Positions 24,443 to 35,222 are shown, counted from the first letter of the stretch. The stretch: DNA of 64,000 bases from Pelagerythrobacter aerophilus (GCF_003581645.1 NZ_QXFK01000014.1:248001-312000); one strand, 5' to 3'. Numbers and translations: made by a program. Notes: generated by a model from the letters alone, not told the origin.

Positions 24443-26069
24443 CGGCTTCGAAGTCTCTCGGCGGTCCACCAGGAAGGCCCCACCAGGCCACAACGGCACC
24501 GAACGCGACCACCGCCCAAGTATACCAGAGTCCCGCGTAGACGTCGCCCGTCCGCGCGACGATGATACCCGAGATCAGCGGCAGGAAGCCGCCGAGATAG
24601 CCCGCACCGATGTGGTACGGGATCGACATCGACGAATAGCGGATCTGCGGCGGGAACATCTCGGAGAGCAGCGCCGCCACCGAACCGTACGTCAAGGCCG
24701 AGAGCATCCCCAGACCGAGCAGAAGCGCGACGATCCCGAGCACATTGATCGCCGGTGGCGACTGGCGCGAGAAATCGAACCCGCGCGCTTCGAGCGCTCC
24801 GAGCAATCCGCTGCGCCTCGCGCCGGCATCCTCGAACCACGTCGTATCGAGCGCGATCGCTTCTCCGCCGACAGTCAGCCCGAGAGTATCCGACGGCTCG
24901 ACGGAATAGGAGACGCCGTTTGCCGTCAGCGTTTCGAGCATTTTGCCGCAGTCGCTCTGCGCGCGTCCGAACAATTCGGCGAAAGGATCGGTCGAGCACT
25001 GTGTGCCCGTGATGACCACCGGGTTCGCCTCGGCCGCTTCGGCGAGCCCGGGATTGGCGAGCTTGCCCATGCCCCAGAACATCGGGAACAGCAGCACCAG
25101 CGCCAGCAGCGCACCGATGATGATCGGCTTCTTGCGTCCGATCCGGTCGGACCAGCGCCCGACAACGAGGTAGAACGACATCGCGATCAGGCCCGCGACG
25201 AACAGCACGATTTCGACCAGTTGCTCGTCCATCCCCATGGGACCGCGCAGGAATGAGAGGCTGGAGAAGAACGCAGTGTACCAGATCGTCGTCAGCACCC
25301 CGGTGATGCCGAACAACGCTACGAAGATCCGCTTCCCGTTGCCGGGATAGCGGAAGCTCTCGGCGAAGGGATTGGCGGCGGTTTTCCCTTCCGCCTTCAT
25401 CGCCTGGAACACGGGGCTTTCGTTGAGCTTCAGACGCATCCACAGCGAGATTGCAAGCAGCACGATCGAGAGCAGGAACGGCATGCGCCAGCCCCAGGCG
25501 GCGAAATCATCCTCGGGAATGAGCAGCCGGCATGTGAGCACGACCGCGATCGACAGCACGAAGCCGCCGACCACGCTTGCCTGGATGAAACTGGTGTAGA
25601 AGCCGCGTTTCTCGGGCGGTGCATGCTCGGCGACATAGATCGCAGCACCCCCGTATTCGCCCCCGAGAGCGAGCCCCTGGAGAATGCGGAAGCCGATCAC
25701 GATGATCGGCGCGGCGATCCCGATGCTGGCCGCGCTCGGGATCATGCCGACGCCTGCCGTCGCGATGCCCATCAGGGTGACCGTGATGAGGAAGGTGTAT
25801 TTGCGCCCGAGCCGGTCGCCGAGGAAGCCGAACAGAATTGCGCCCAGCGGCCGGAACCCGAACCCCACTGCGAACCCGGCCCAGACGAGCAGCAGTTGCA
25901 GCGTCTCGTTGCCGCTCGGGAAGAACGCCGCACCGATCAATCCGGCGAGCGTTCCGTAGATGAAGAAATCGTACCACTCGAAGATCGTGCCTGCCGATGA
26001 GGCTGCGATCACCAGGCGGATTTCCTTGTCGGTCGGCTCCCGGTGCGCCATCGCTGCGCTTTCACTCAT
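24435..26069 (-). CDS. MFS transporter of the metabolite:H+ symporter (ProP-like) type, with a large periplasmic loop
   Basis: A 544-residue inner-membrane carrier. The sequence EWYDFFIYGTLAG near the N-terminus, GDRLGRKYTF (loop 2-3), QGLALGGEYGGAA and ESPVFQ match the MHS/ProP branch of MFS proteins, which take up dicarboxylates, proline or betaine. Unlike most relatives it has an inserted hydrophilic stretch of about 100 residues (roughly 338-438), with Cys358 and Cys374, between two spans in the C-terminal half. The substrate is unknown. It is coupled to alr downstream. Confidence 0.9.
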   Translation of the reverse strand: MSESAAMAHREPTDKEIRLVIAASSAGTIFEWYDFFIYGTLAGLIGAAFFPSGNETLQLLLVWAGFAVGFGFRPLGAILFGFLGDRLGRKYTFLITVTLMGIATAGVGMIPSAASIGIAAPIIVIGFRILQGLALGGEYGGAAIYVAEHAPPEKRGFYTSFIQASVVGGFVLSIAVVLTCRLLIPEDDFAAWGWRMPFLLSIVLLAISLWMRLKLNESPVFQAMKAEGKTAANPFAESFRYPGNGKRIFVALFGITGVLTTIWYTAFFSSLSFLRGPMGMDEQLVEIVLFVAGLIAMSFYLVVGRWSDRIGRKKPIIIGALLALVLLFPMFWGMGKLANPGLAEAAEANPVVITGTQCSTDPFAELFGRAQSDCGKMLETLTANGVSYSVEPSDTLGLTVGGEAIALDTTWFEDAGARRSGLLGALEARGFDFSRQSPPAINVLGIVALLLGLGMLSALTYGSVAALLSEMFPPQIRYSSMSIPYHIGAGYLGGFLPLISGIIVARTGDVYAGLWYTWAVVAFGAVVAWWGLPGGPPRDFEADA

Positions 26070-26099
26070 CCGGCTATCCCCTCTCCCTTTGGAGGCGAT

Positions 26100-26534
26100 T
26101 TAGCCCTTCGCCACCGCCTTGGAAAGCGCAGCGCGCGCAGCTCTCCACGGAAGGAGGATGGCACCATGCCGCCCCGGATGCGCGCGCGCGGCGGCGATCT
26201 TCTCGATCCCCGGCCATGCGGGCGTGTCGCCGCCGGCGAGCCAGCTCGCGATCGCGTCTTCCGCGGCGGCAATATCGTCGGCAGCCGCGCCGTAGGCGCC
26301 ATCGGCAAAGATCGCGGCGGACGCCTGGCCGACGGCGCAGGCGGAGACTTGCATGCCGACCCCCTCGATCCGCCCTGCATCGTCGCACCGCAGCCCGACG
26401 GTCAGCGTGCTGCCGCATGTGCGGGAGATCGCTTCACCACGCCAATGCAGATCGTCGCTGAGCGGCATGTCTGCGAGCGAGACCGCGAGGGCGAGCAACT
26501 CGGGCGTGTAGAGAGGCCCAGGGGCGGCGGTCAT
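26100..26534 (-). CDS. IscU/NifU-N-like iron-sulfur scaffold homologue
   Basis: A 144-residue protein with the NifU-N fold pattern: SRTCGSTLTVGLR with Cys40, and VSACAVGQASAAIF with Cys66. A third Cys (C50) lies between them. The expected C-terminal cluster Cys is replaced (ILLPWRAARAAL), so classical Fe-S scaffold activity is doubtful. It overlaps the cvpA stop by 4 bases. It may be a divergent family member of other function, and assignment rests on fold-type motifs only. Confidence 0.8.
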   Translation of the reverse strand: MTAAPGPLYTPELLALAVSLADMPLSDDLHWRGEAISRTCGSTLTVGLRCDDAGRIEGVGMQVSACAVGQASAAIFADGAYGAAADDIAAAEDAIASWLAGGDTPAWPGIEKIAAARAHPGRHGAILLPWRAARAALSKAVAKG

Positions 26535-27064
26535 GTCGTCGCTTCGGCTTCTGCCTCGGCTTCGCGGCGCAGTTGCGCGCGGCGCTCACGAACGATCTCG
26601 ACCAGCTCGTTGGCGCTGGCATTGACCACCGGATAGGTACGTGCGGTCGTGATCCAGTCGGGCCGTCCGGCCACGCCCCATATCGTGTCGTAGCCAAGCA
26701 CGAGCAGCGAGAACGCCAGCACGACGATCACGGCACCCTTGATCATGCCGAAGCCGAAGCCGAGCACACGGTCGATCGGGCCAAGGATCGAATTGCGCGA
26801 TGCTTTCCCGGCGCGACCGGCGATCAGTTTCATCGCCGCATAGGGAATCAGCAGTAGCAGGGCGAAGGCCAGCACGGCCGCGCCCGTCTCCGTGCCGACG
26901 TAAGGCTCGATCCAGGTGTAAAGCGGCGTGTGGAGCGCCCGGATTGCGAACAGCGCGAGAATCCATGCCGCCAACGAGAGCACCTCCTGCACGAAGCCGC
27001 GCATGAAGCCGCCGATCGCGGCCACCGCAACGATGATCAGCACGATGATGTCGAAGATCGCCAT
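26531..27064 (-). CDS. CvpA family membrane protein
   Basis: A 177-residue protein with four hydrophobic spans and the CvpA hallmark IIVAVAAIGGFMRGFVQEVL near the N-terminus, followed by LGPIDRVLGFGFGMIKG. CvpA proteins are envelope proteins linked to colicin V export and to bile or envelope stress. The C-terminal 30 residues are charged and helical (RERRAQLRREAEAEAEA). ATG 27064 fits the family, and the longer frame upstream overlaps radA. It starts 13 bases after the radA stop. Confidence 0.9.
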   Translation of the reverse strand: MAIFDIIVLIIVAVAAIGGFMRGFVQEVLSLAAWILALFAIRALHTPLYTWIEPYVGTETGAAVLAFALLLLIPYAAMKLIAGRAGKASRNSILGPIDRVLGFGFGMIKGAVIVVLAFSLLVLGYDTIWGVAGRPDWITTARTYPVVNASANELVEIVRERRAQLRREAEAEAEATT

Positions 27065-27077
27065 AAGCACCGCTGAA

Positions 27078-28454
<1,377 letters not shown>

Positions 28455-28525
28455 GGCAGCGCGATAGACGGAACATTTGTGGAACGCAATTGCCTTCGCG
28501 GCAATTGGCCGTCACAAGGCGCCCA

Positions 28526-30844
28526 ATGCGGCAGAAGGAACTGAGGATCGCACTGGTCTGCTATGGCGGGGTCAGCCTGGCGGTCTACATGCATGGCGTC
28601 ACCAAGGAGATCTGGAAGCTCGCCAGCGCGAGCCGCGCGTTCCATGCGTCCGATCCGGCCGCCGATGGGGTACAAGGCGTCTACCGCGAACTTCTAGAGG
28701 CGATCGAAGCGGAGCACGGGCTCAAGCTGCGCGTGCTGCCGGATATCCTCAGCGGCGCGAGCGCCGGTGGGATCAACGCGGTGTTCCTCGCCCAGGCGAT
28801 TCACTCCGGCCAATCGCTCGAACCGCTGACCGAACTCTGGCTCTCGGCGGCCGACGTCGAGCGTCTCGTCGATCCCGAGGCGGAGCCCGTCTGGCGCTTC
28901 GCCAAGTATTGGGCGCAGCCGCTCGCCTGGTGGGTGCTTCAGCGCCCCGGCAACGCGGTGTCCGAGAGCGTGGCGCCCGAGACGCAGGCGGAAGTGCGGC
29001 GCAAAGTCTCGAGCTTCATCCGCGGCCGCTGGTTCGAGCCGCCGTTCTCGGGCATCGGGTTCTCGCACCTTCTGTTCGAGGCGCTGAACGCGATGGCGAA
29101 GGTGCCCTGCGGCAAGCCGCTGCTGCCGCCGAGGCATCCGATCGACCTCCTGGTGACGACCACCGATTTCCGCGGACATTTGGAGCTGCTGCGGCTCAAC
29201 AGCCCGCCTGTGGTGGAGGAAAGCGAGCACCGCCTTCCGATCGGCTTCACTGCCCGCATTCCCGCGGAAGGCGGGCACGATCTCGCCGACCCCCTGGAGC
29301 TCACGTTCGCCGCGCGTGCCACCGCGAGCTTTCCCGGCGCGTTCCCGCCGCTCCAGCTTCAGGAGATCGACCGCCTCGCGAGTGAGCGTAAGGTCGAGTG
29401 GACCGAACGGCACGAGTTCCTGGCGCGGGTGATGCCCGTGAACTTGCGACAAGGTTCGGCCGAGGGAATCTCGCTGATCGACGGTTCGGTGCTGGTCAAC
29501 AAGCCGTTCGAAGGTGCGATGCGCGCGCTGCGCGGTCGCCCGGCTCAGCGGGAAGTCGACCGCCGCTTCGTTTATATCGACCCGCGACCCGACCGCACGC
29601 ATTCGATCCGCGAGCGGAACGACGATCCAGTCGGCTTCTTCGGTGCGATCTTCGGATCGCTGTCGACGATCCCGCGCGAGCAGCCGATCCGCGACAATCT
29701 GGAAGTCCTGGAACGTCAGTCGCACGAAGCGGAACGGCGGCAGCACATGATCGCCGCCCTGCGGCCCGACGTCGAAGCGGCGGTGGAGCGTCTGTTCGGG
29801 CTGACGCTGTTCCTCGATCGGCCAACGCCAAGACGGCTCAACGCATGGCGCGCAAAGGCACAGCAGGCCGCTGCCGAGCAGGCCGGCTACGCCTTCCAGT
29901 CCTACGCGCAGGCGAAGTTCACCGGGATCGTCGAGAGCCTCGCCGAACTGGTGTTCGATGCCGCTCCGGAGCTCAAGCTGCCGGATTCCCGCCCGATCAT
30001 CGCCGTGCTGCGCAACGCCCTTGCGGAACGGGGGCTCGACCGGCTCTCCGCACCTTCGGGCGGCGCGAGCGCGGAGGCGATTACCTTCTTCCGGGCGCAC
30101 GACGTCGGCTTTCGCGTACGCCGCCTCCGCCTGCTCGCCCGCCGGCTGTCGCGCGAATGGGATGCCGACCCGGAGATCCCGGACGCGGCGGTGGAGGAAG
30201 CGCGCGACGCGATCTACAGGATTCTTGCGCTCTACTTCGCACGCGAAGGGGCGACCGATCTGGGCGAGGACTTCCCTCTGCTCGCAGCCAAAGTGCTCGA
30301 CGATCCTTCCGCCGTGATCGATGCACTCGCGGCCCGTCGGCTGCTGCCCGAGGTCGACGATCTGGCGGAAGAGATGCTCGCCGAAGCGCTCGAGAAGATG
30401 CCGAAAAATCTCAGGCGTCCGACGCTGCTGACCTATCTCGGATTCCCGTTCTATGATGTCGCGACCTTGCCGCTGGTGCGCGACGAGGCGCTGACCGAGT
30501 TCGATCCGATCAAGGTCGACCGGATCAGCCCGGACGATGCCCGCTCGATCCGCGAAGGCGGCACGCGCGCCACTTTGCGGGGGATCGAGTTCTACAACTT
30601 CGGCGCGTTCTTCAGCCGTGCCTACCGCGAGAACGACTATCTCTGGGGTCGCCTCCACGGGGCGGAACGGATGATCGACCTGGTCTGCTCGACGATCGAG
30701 GGGGGAGAGCCGAAAGTCGATGCGTCGGCGTTCAAGCGCAAAGTCTTTCTCGCGATCCTGGACGAGGAGCGCGAACGGCTCCGCGCCGATCCGGGATTGC
30801 TTGAGCGAATCCGCAGTGAAGTGCTGGCGACCGAACGGATCTGA
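28526..30844 (+). CDS. Patatin-like phospholipase/lipase, large form
   Basis: A 772-residue protein. The patatin domain begins at once: an oxyanion Gly-rich loop at YGGVSLAVYMHG (13-24), the nucleophile Ser79 in GASAGG, and the dyad Asp319 in LIDGSVLVNKPF. The C-terminal 400 residues match the extended patatin-related family (DUF3376 type) with FTGIVESLAEL and TLLTYLGFPFYDVATLPLV. No signal peptide is evident. ATG 28526 is the first codon after the divergent radA start region. It ends 16 bases before the dnaJ stop. Confidence 0.9.
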   Translation: MRQKELRIALVCYGGVSLAVYMHGVTKEIWKLASASRAFHASDPAADGVQGVYRELLEAIEAEHGLKLRVLPDILSGASAGGINAVFLAQAIHSGQSLEPLTELWLSAADVERLVDPEAEPVWRFAKYWAQPLAWWVLQRPGNAVSESVAPETQAEVRRKVSSFIRGRWFEPPFSGIGFSHLLFEALNAMAKVPCGKPLLPPRHPIDLLVTTTDFRGHLELLRLNSPPVVEESEHRLPIGFTARIPAEGGHDLADPLELTFAARATASFPGAFPPLQLQEIDRLASERKVEWTERHEFLARVMPVNLRQGSAEGISLIDGSVLVNKPFEGAMRALRGRPAQREVDRRFVYIDPRPDRTHSIRERNDDPVGFFGAIFGSLSTIPREQPIRDNLEVLERQSHEAERRQHMIAALRPDVEAAVERLFGLTLFLDRPTPRRLNAWRAKAQQAAAEQAGYAFQSYAQAKFTGIVESLAELVFDAAPELKLPDSRPIIAVLRNALAERGLDRLSAPSGGASAEAITFFRAHDVGFRVRRLRLLARRLSREWDADPEIPDAAVEEARDAIYRILALYFAREGATDLGEDFPLLAAKVLDDPSAVIDALAARRLLPEVDDLAEEMLAEALEKMPKNLRRPTLLTYLGFPFYDVATLPLVRDEALTEFDPIKVDRISPDDARSIREGGTRATLRGIEFYNFGAFFSRAYRENDYLWGRLHGAERMIDLVCSTIEGGEPKVDASAFKRKVFLAILDEERERLRADPGLLERIRSEVLATERI

Positions 30845-30860
30845 GCGACCGGCTCGCTAG

Positions 30861-31979
30861 CTAGGCGCCGAATGCGTCCTTCAGCCGCTCGAAGAAGCCG
30901 CGGCACTCCGGGCATTCCTCGCCCGTCTCGGTCTCGCGGAACTGCTCGAGCAACGCCTTTTGCTCCTTGCTGAGCTTCGTCGGCGTCTCGACCGCGATCT
31001 CGACCACCAGGTCGCCCCGCCCGCGACCCTGAAGCACGGGCATCCCGGCGCCGCGCACGCGCAGCTGCTTGCCCGACTGGATGCCGGCCGGAATGTCCAC
31101 GATGTTGGTCTCGCCGCCGAGATCGGGGATCTCGACCTTGCCGCCCAGTGCAGCGGCCGTGAAGCTGATCGGAACGCGGGAAAGGAGCGTCGTCCCCTCG
31201 CGCTGGAACACCGGATGCGGGCGGACATGCACGAAGATGTAGAGATCGCCCGGCGGTGCTCCGCGCGGGCCGGCCTCGCCCTTGCCGGTAAGGCGGATGC
31301 GCGTGCCGGTATCGACACCCGGCGGGATTTCCACCTCGATTGTCTGGGGGCGGTCGACGCACCCTTCCCCGCGGCAGTCGCGGCACGGGCTCACCAGCAC
31401 TTCACCGCGTCCGTGACAGTTGGGACAAGGGCGTTCGACCACGAAGAAGCCCTGCTTGGCGCGGACCTTGCCGTAGCCGTTGCAGAGATTGCAGCCGCGC
31501 GTGCTCGTGCCCGGCGTCGCGCCCGAGCCGTGACAGGTTTCGCAGGCCTGCGAGACTTCGATCTCGATCTGGGTCTCTTTGCCGTGGAACGCCTCTTCGA
31601 GGCCGATCTCCATGTCATAGCGGAGGTCGGCACCGCGGCGCGGCTGCGTTCGGCCGCCACCGCCGCCGAAAGCGCTGCCGAAGATCGTCTCGAAGATGTC
31701 GCCGATATCGGCGAAGTCCGCACCCGGATGGCCACCGCCCATGCCCTGCTGGAAAGCGGCATGACCGAAGCGGTCGTAGGCCGCGCGCTTCTGTGGGTCC
31801 TTCAGGCAGTCGTAGGCGACGCTGATCGCCTTGAACTTGGCCTCGTTCTCCTTGCACCCTTGGTTGCGGTCCGGGTGATACTTCATCGCCAGCTTGCGGT
31901 AGGCGGACTTGATCGTCGCGCTGTCCGCATCGCGGCTGACCTCGAGAAGCTCGTAGAAATCGGTTTCGGTTGCCGGCAT
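30861..31979 (-). CDS. dnaJ: Chaperone protein DnaJ
   Basis: A 372-residue Hsp40 co-chaperone that stimulates DnaK. The J domain has YHPDRN, and a Gly/Phe-type linker (GDIFETIFGSAFGGGGG) follows. Four CxxCxGxG zinc repeats are present (CETCHGSG, CNLCNGYG, CPNCHGRG, CRDCRGEG), then the substrate domain. An extra CxxC (EECPECRGFF) sits near the C-terminus. ATG 31979 is used rather than the longer open frame. It follows dnaK after a 78-base gap that contains a strong hairpin. Confidence 0.97.
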   Translation of the reverse strand: MPATETDFYELLEVSRDADSATIKSAYRKLAMKYHPDRNQGCKENEAKFKAISVAYDCLKDPQKRAAYDRFGHAAFQQGMGGGHPGADFADIGDIFETIFGSAFGGGGGRTQPRRGADLRYDMEIGLEEAFHGKETQIEIEVSQACETCHGSGATPGTSTRGCNLCNGYGKVRAKQGFFVVERPCPNCHGRGEVLVSPCRDCRGEGCVDRPQTIEVEIPPGVDTGTRIRLTGKGEAGPRGAPPGDLYIFVHVRPHPVFQREGTTLLSRVPISFTAAALGGKVEIPDLGGETNIVDIPAGIQSGKQLRVRGAGMPVLQGRGRGDLVVEIAVETPTKLSKEQKALLEQFRETETGEECPECRGFFERLKDAFGA

Positions 31980-32005
31980 GGTGTCCCCGCCCCTTAAAGA
32001 CCTAG

Positions 32006-32036
32006 CCGCCGCCGGAGCGGGCTGCACCGGCGGCGG
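32006..32036 (-). promoter_or_regulatory. Hairpin in the dnaK-dnaJ gap, possible attenuator
   Basis: CCGCCGCCGG and CCGGCGGCGG form a perfect 10-bp stem around an 11-base loop. On the transcribed strand CTAGGTCTTT follows, so only a weak U-run is present. Its position between dnaK and dnaJ fits a partial terminator or a processing or stability element that keeps DnaJ below DnaK. Role inferred. Confidence 0.5.
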
Positions 32037-32057
32037 TCTGGATCTTCATCGGGCGTC

Positions 32058-33995
32058 TCAGCCCTTGTTGTTGCCGTCTTCGTCGACTTCGGAGAACTCC
32101 GCGTCGACCACGTCCTCCTCCGAGCCGCCCTCGCTTCCGGCGGCGGCGCCGTCGGCCGGAGCATCGGCCGCGGCGGCCTGCTCCTGGCTATAGATTTCCT
32201 GACCCATCTTCATGGCGAGATCGGTCAGCGCCTGAGCCTTCGCGTTGATCGCGTCGACGTCGTCGCCTTCGAGCGCGGTCTTCGCCTCGGCCAGCGCGGC
32301 TTCGACCTGGCCCTTGAGATCGGCGCTGATCTTGTCGCCATGCTCTTCGAGTTGCTTCTGCGTCGCGTGGACCAGGCTGTCCGCCTGATTGCGAGCCTCG
32401 GCGCTTGCGCGGCGCTTCTTGTCCTCTTCGGCAAACTTCTCCGCGTCCTGCACCATCTGCTCGATGTCGCTTTCGTTGAGGCCGCCGGAGGCCTGGATGC
32501 GGATCTGCTGTTCCTTGCCCGTGCCCTTGTCCTTGGCACTGACGTTGACGATGCCGTTCGCGTCGATGTCGAAGGTGACCTCGATCTGCGGCACGCCGCG
32601 CGGCGCAGGCGGGATGCCGACCAGGTCGAACTGGCCGAGCATCTTGTTGTCCGCGGCCATCTCGCGCTCGCCCTGGAAGACGCGGATGGTCACCGCGTTC
32701 TGGTTGTCCTCGGCGGTCGAGTAGGTCTGCGTCTTCTTCGTCGGGATCGTGGTGTTGCGGTCGATCATGCGGGTGAACACGCCGCCGAGCGTCTCGATGC
32801 CGAGCGACAGCGGGGTCACGTCGAGCAGCAGGACGTCCTTGACGTCGCCCTGCAGCACGCCCGCCTGGATCGCCGCACCCATGGCGACGACTTCATCCGG
32901 GTTGACGCCGGTGTGCGGCTTCTTGCCGAAGAATTCTTCGACCACCGCATGCACCTTGGGCATGCGGGTCATACCGCCGACGAGGATCACTTCGTCGACG
33001 CCGCTCTTGTCCACGCCAGCATCGGCAAGCGCCTTCTTGCAGGGCTCGAGCGTACGCTTGATCAGATCGCCCACGAGCTGCTCCAGCTTCGAGCGGGTCA
33101 GCGTCTCGACCAGGTGCAGCGGGGTGGAGCTGCCGCCTTCCATGCGCGCGGTGATAAAGGGCAGGTTGACCTCGGTCTGCTGGCTCGAGGAAAGTTCGAT
33201 CTTGGCCTTCTCGGCCGCTTCCTTGAGGCGCTGAAGAGCAAGCTTATCCGAACGGAGATCCATGTTCTCCTTCTTCTTGAACTCGTCAGCCAGGTATTCG
33301 ACCAGCGCGCTGTCGAAGTCCTCGCCGCCCAGGAAGGTGTCGCCGTTGGTCGACTTCACTTCGAACACGCCGTCGCCGATCTCGAGGATCGAGATATCGA
33401 ACGTACCGCCGCCGAGGTCATAAACGGCGATGGTCTTGCCGTCGTTCTTCTCCAGCCCATAGGCGAGTGCGGCCGCGGTCGGCTCGTTGATGATGCGCAG
33501 CACTTCGAGGCCCGCGATCTGGCCGGCGTCCTTGGTCGCCTGGCGCTGCGCGTCGTTGAAGTATGCGGGAACGGTGATGACCGCCTGCGTAACGGTCTCG
33601 CCGAGATAGCTTTCGGCGGTTTCCTTCATCTTCTGCAGGATGAAGGCGGAAATCTGCGAGGGCGAATACTCGGTACCGCCGGCTTCGACCCAGGCGTCGC
33701 CGTTCTTGCCCTTGACGATATCGTAGGGGACGAGCTCCTGATCCTTCTTGGTGGTCGGATCGTCGTAACGGCGGCCGATCAGGCGCTTGATCGCGAACAG
33801 CGTGTTGTCGGGGTTCGTGACCGCCTGACGCTTCGCGGGTTGGCCGATGAGGCGCTCGCCATCCTTGGTGAACGCAACGATCGAAGGCGTCGTGCGCGCG
33901 CCTTCGGAATTCTCGATAACCTTGGGCTTGCCCCCATCCATCACGGCAACGCAGCTATTCGTCGTGCCGAGGTCGATACCGATTACTTTCGCCAT
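32058..33995 (-). CDS. dnaK: Chaperone protein DnaK (Hsp70)
   Basis: A 645-residue ATP-dependent chaperone. The actin-like ATPase motifs are [14 protein letters not shown] at the N-terminus, [19 protein letters not shown] and [13 protein letters not shown]. The substrate domain contains [14 protein letters not shown], and the tail ends [18 protein letters not shown], close to the usual EEVD-like acidic end. The promoter upstream has heat-shock sigma-32 features (CTTG and CCTATAT boxes). It works with DnaJ and GrpE, all encoded within 7 kb. Confidence 0.99.
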   Translation of the reverse strand: MAKVIGIDLGTTNSCVAVMDGGKPKVIENSEGARTTPSIVAFTKDGERLIGQPAKRQAVTNPDNTLFAIKRLIGRRYDDPTTKKDQELVPYDIVKGKNGDAWVEAGGTEYSPSQISAFILQKMKETAESYLGETVTQAVITVPAYFNDAQRQATKDAGQIAGLEVLRIINEPTAAALAYGLEKNDGKTIAVYDLGGGTFDISILEIGDGVFEVKSTNGDTFLGGEDFDSALVEYLADEFKKKENMDLRSDKLALQRLKEAAEKAKIELSSSQQTEVNLPFITARMEGGSSTPLHLVETLTRSKLEQLVGDLIKRTLEPCKKALADAGVDKSGVDEVILVGGMTRMPKVHAVVEEFFGKKPHTGVNPDEVVAMGAAIQAGVLQGDVKDVLLLDVTPLSLGIETLGGVFTRMIDRNTTIPTKKTQTYSTAEDNQNAVTIRVFQGEREMAADNKMLGQFDLVGIPPAPRGVPQIEVTFDIDANGIVNVSAKDKGTGKEQQIRIQASGGLNESDIEQMVQDAEKFAEEDKKRRASAEARNQADSLVHATQKQLEEHGDKISADLKGQVEAALAEAKTALEGDDVDAINAKAQALTDLAMKMGQEIYSQEQAAAADAPADGAAAGSEGGSEEDVVDAEFSEVDEDGNNKG

Positions 33996-34084
33996 GGTTT
34001 CCCTATTCCACTTCCGATAGTTGGACGCCGCTCACTATGCCCCCCGGAAACCGGCAGGACTGCTCGGCGGCTCGATTACGTGCG

Positions 34085-34114
34085 GGATATAGGTTCGGTT
34101 TCTGTTGGCACAAG
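34085..34114 (-). promoter_or_regulatory. Sigma-32-type heat-shock promoter of dnaK
   Basis: On the minus strand CTTG (34114-34111) is separated by 17 bases from CCTATAT (34093-34087). This resembles the alphaproteobacterial RpoH consensus CTTG-N17/18-CYTATNT. It starts 90 bases upstream of the dnaK ATG, giving a leader of about 80 bases. No CIRCE element was found here. Confidence 0.75.
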
Positions 34115-34162
34115 GGACGCTGAGAGCTAGCCTCGCACGGTGTTCAGAGGGGAGAAACGATC

Positions 34163-34645
34163 ATGAAATCATCCATCCTAGCCGCTGCGGTTCTGTCCGC
34201 CGCCGCGTTCGGCCTCGCTTCCTGTGGGGATGGCGCCACCGAGCAGGCAGTCGAAGCGCCCGAAGGTGTGCCGGGGCTCACCGTCACGAACGCGAGGATG
34301 GTGCTCGCACCGGTAGAGGGCAATCCGGCAGCAGTTTATTTCGATCTCGCTTACGACGGCGACCGCAATGTCGCGCTCACGCGGGCACATGTCGAAGGGG
34401 CGCAGAGCGCCTCTCTCCATGAATACGGCGAGTGGAACCGGCAGGTGCAGATGCAGGAGATGTTGCCGCTGGTTCTCAAGAAAGGCGACAAGGTCGCCTT
34501 CGAACCGGGCGGCAAGCATGTAATGGCGATGGGCGTGGCGCCCGAGCTGCAGCCGGGCGGGAAGACCGAAGTGACTCTCACCGTCTCCGGCGGTGACAAG
34601 ACCACGTTCGAGGCCGAGATCCGCGGCCCCGGGGAAGAGCGCTGA
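34163..34645 (+). CDS. PCu(A)C-type copper chaperone lipoprotein
   Basis: A 160-residue periplasmic copper(I)-binding protein that helps load CuA of cytochrome oxidase. A lipobox lies at FGLASC (Cys21). The copper motif H(M)X10MX21HXM is visible as SLHEY then QVQMQEM and later KHVMAMG. GGGGAGAAACG lies just before the ATG. No cox gene is present nearby, so the partner oxidase must be elsewhere. The following reading frame begins after the stop. Confidence 0.9.
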   Translation: MKSSILAAAVLSAAAFGLASCGDGATEQAVEAPEGVPGLTVTNARMVLAPVEGNPAAVYFDLAYDGDRNVALTRAHVEGAQSASLHEYGEWNRQVQMQEMLPLVLKKGDKVAFEPGGKHVMAMGVAPELQPGGKTEVTLTVSGGDKTTFEAEIRGPGEER

Positions 34646-34668
34646 GCGAAGCGGTCGTTCCTGCCGCC

Positions 34669-35154
34669 GTGCCGGTATGCCCGGCCGGCGGCGAACGGCC
34701 GCTCACGCCGGGCGAGATCGCGCTCGCCCGTTCCGTCTTCGGCGAAGCGATCGACTATTCGAAGGTCACCATTCGCCGCCGCAAGTTCTTTCCCCTTCAG
34801 CCGCGCAAGATCACCATGGCGCCGCGTGGACATCTGCACTTCCACCCTCTGGGCGAGGCGTACTGCGACGATTTCGCGCAAGTCTCGGTCATCCGCCAGG
34901 GTCTCTTCATCCACGAGATGGTCCACGTCTGGCAGGCGCAGACGAAGGGAAGCTGGTGGCTCGTGTTCAACCGAATGCCGTGGGCGCGCTACGACTATAG
35001 CCTCAAACCCGGATGGCCGCTCGAACGGTACGGTATCGAGCAGCAAGCGGAAATCGTGAAACATGCCTTTTGGCTGCGCAACGGTGTGAGAGTCGCAGGC
35101 ACACCTGACGCAGCGGCGTACGACCTCCTGGTGAGGTTTCCCGGCGTCTCTTGA
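34669..35154 (+). CDS. Small HExxH protein, annotated in relatives as vgr-related
   Basis: A 161-residue protein with HEMVHVWQ, a zinc-metalloprotease HExxH signature (about residues 84-91). Before it come GHLHFHP and a strand, and after it FNRMPWARYDYSL. I know similar short proteins in sphingomonads annotated vgr-related or Rhs-like, but no T6SS gene is near. The start is uncertain: GTG 34669 is the first canonical codon, yet CTG 34642 (CTGAGCGAAGCG) overlaps the previous stop and gives a natural-looking N-terminus. No signal peptide is seen. Confidence 0.7.
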   Translation: MPVCPAGGERPLTPGEIALARSVFGEAIDYSKVTIRRRKFFPLQPRKITMAPRGHLHFHPLGEAYCDDFAQVSVIRQGLFIHEMVHVWQAQTKGSWWLVFNRMPWARYDYSLKPGWPLERYGIEQQAEIVKHAFWLRNGVRVAGTPDAAAYDLLVRFPGVS

Positions 35155-35191
35155 ACGCGAGACCATCCCGCAGCGGGAAAGGTGCAACAAG

Positions 35192-35222
35192 AAAGGGCCG
35201 CCCCCGCGGGACGGCCCCTTTC
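35192..35222 (+). terminator. Bidirectional intrinsic terminator
   Basis: AAAGGG-CCG and CGG-CCCC-TTT flank a C/G-rich loop between two convergent genes. One C is unpaired in the right arm. The T-run is short (CTTTCC), so efficiency is uncertain. A-runs on the left give a matching T-run for the opposite strand. Confidence 0.55.

Noticed and set aside
28694-30658. A 654-codon open frame antisense to the patatin-like gene
   Set aside because: Shadow frame of a GC-rich gene. The forward frame has a complete patatin active site; the antisense translation has no recognisable motif.
32340-34130. A 596-codon open frame antisense to dnaK
   Set aside because: dnaK is unambiguous. The antisense frame is an artefact of GC bias and has no domain.
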